DNA of 62,490 bases from Streptomyces hydrogenans (lineage in GTDB: Bacteria; Actinomycetota; Actinomycetes; Streptomycetales; Streptomycetaceae), in assembly GCF_014656075.1 (NCBI RefSeq), contig NZ_BNBS01000010.1:1-62490 (forward strand), in the 5' to 3' direction. Both the position numbers and the translations under genes were made by a program. Below the pieces are notes generated by a model. The model had not been told where the DNA came from and made no database searches. It worked only from the letters and a program-made list of their open reading frames with translations. Each line of letters begins with the position of its first letter. Positions within the stretch are counted from its first letter, which is position 1. Shown in pieces: positions 62,211-62,490 of this stretch.

Positions 62211-62490
62211 CCGACTTCGTGGACCGGCTCCTCGGAGCCCCGGGCCCGCGCCTCCGCCCCCTGGCACCCCACGCCTTCGGCCACCGGGCGCCAAGCCTGC
62301 CGGGCGGCGCGGACCGGGCGGACGCGCACCTCGTGGAGGGTGACGAGGAGCGGACGGCGGCCACGGGCGCGGCGACGGCGGTCGACCTGGCGCCTGGTAC
62401 GGCGGATGCCACGACGGCCACTGATGCGGACCGTGTGGCGGGGGTGGCGGGGGTGGCGGGGGTGGCCGGTACGGATCGTGTGGCTGGTGC
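62207..62490 (+). CDS. Contractile-injection-associated protein, N-terminal part (runs off window)
   Basis: Starts at ATG 62207, overlapping the previous stop, and stays open to the window end (about 94 codons). It begins MTDFVDRLLGAPGPRLRPLAP and continues into an Ala/Asp/Thr-rich region. From about 62430 it has a VAG repeat encoded by tandem GGTGGCGGG-like units. Too little is visible to name it; eCIS loci often carry a protein of unknown function with a low-complexity middle here. Confidence 0.7.
   Translation, partial: MTDFVDRLLGAPGPRLRPLAPHAFGHRAPSLPGGADRADAHLVEGDEERTAATGAATAVDLAPGTADATTATDADRVAGVAGVAGVAGTDRVAG
62434..62468 (+). repeat. Tandem GTGGCGGGG-type 9-bp repeat in partial last gene
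   Basis: About four units of a 9-base repeat (GTGGCGGGG, the last GTGGCCGGT) encode Val-Ala-Gly three times or more. The repeat is in frame and lies at the window end, so its full length is unknown. Confidence 0.6.

Overview
The window is very GC-rich, with strong third-position G/C bias, purine-rich Shine-Dalgarno sites and frequent GTG starts. Together with the gene families present (EccC/EccD/EccB, AAWKG, ECF sigma, MASE1/SpoIIE phosphatase, cytoplasmic contractile injection genes) this points to a Streptomyces or close actinomycete chromosome. No rRNA, tRNA or CRISPR array was seen. All functional assignments come from reading the protein sequences; no database search was run.

Layout. 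(1) 1-8 kb, left edge: the end of an IS630-type transposase, a lipoprotein amidase, a secreted SxxK serine hydrolase and an orphan tyrosine integrase flanked by a direct repeat. (2) About 6-41 kb: a complete type VII (ESX-like) secretion locus. Leftward are eccC and a coupled protein with a degenerate ADP-ribosyltransferase-like C-terminus. Rightward are a small unknown gene, eccD, eccB, two WXG100-size proteins, a Gly-rich-tailed small protein, an AAWKG protein, a YbaB-like protein, another small helical protein, a 3419-residue multidomain toxin-like protein, a 144-residue candidate immunity protein, a one-pass membrane protein with a golvesin-like end, a beta-helix/tandem AAA+ fusion and a mycosin-like protease. 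They are followed by a MITE-like inverted repeat, an ECF sigma factor, a MinD/EspI-like ATPase and a small unknown gene. No eccE-like gene is present. (3) 41-43.5 kb: a leftward NUDIX hydrolase and a ROK-type regulator. (4) 43.5-56 kb: an organosulfur assimilation operon with a promoter-like site, a small Cys-containing leader ORF, TauD-like dioxygenase, SsuA, SsuD, flavin reductase, SsuC, SsuB, a second flavin monooxygenase (NtaA/DszA type), a fused ABC exporter and an aldo/keto reductase, closed by a 14-bp hairpin. From ssuD onward the genes overlap by 4 bases or more. (5) 56-58.5 kb: a truncated siderophore-interacting-protein remnant, a SpoIIE-type phosphatase and a MASE1 membrane sensor. 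(6) 59-62.5 kb: the start of a contractile injection (eCIS) cluster with sheath, tube, a zinc-ribbon protein and a partial gene running off the window.

How the genes fit together. The T7SS genes supply a core (EccB, C, D, MycP-like), small helical substrates or partners, accessory ATPases and a giant effector candidate. That effector has a CpnT-like N-terminus, two homologous His/Cys modules, an HExxHxxGxxD zinc motif, an ART-like segment and a C-terminal HD-type metal site, with a likely immunity gene immediately downstream. The most unusual observations are the effector's architecture, the mycosin with Gly at the usual catalytic Asp, the ART-like protein lacking the usual NAD-binding Arg, and the beta-helix/AAA+ fusion. 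The sulfur operon combines alkanesulfonate uptake and desulfonation with a second monooxygenase, an exporter and a reductase, which suggests breakdown of a larger organosulfur compound.
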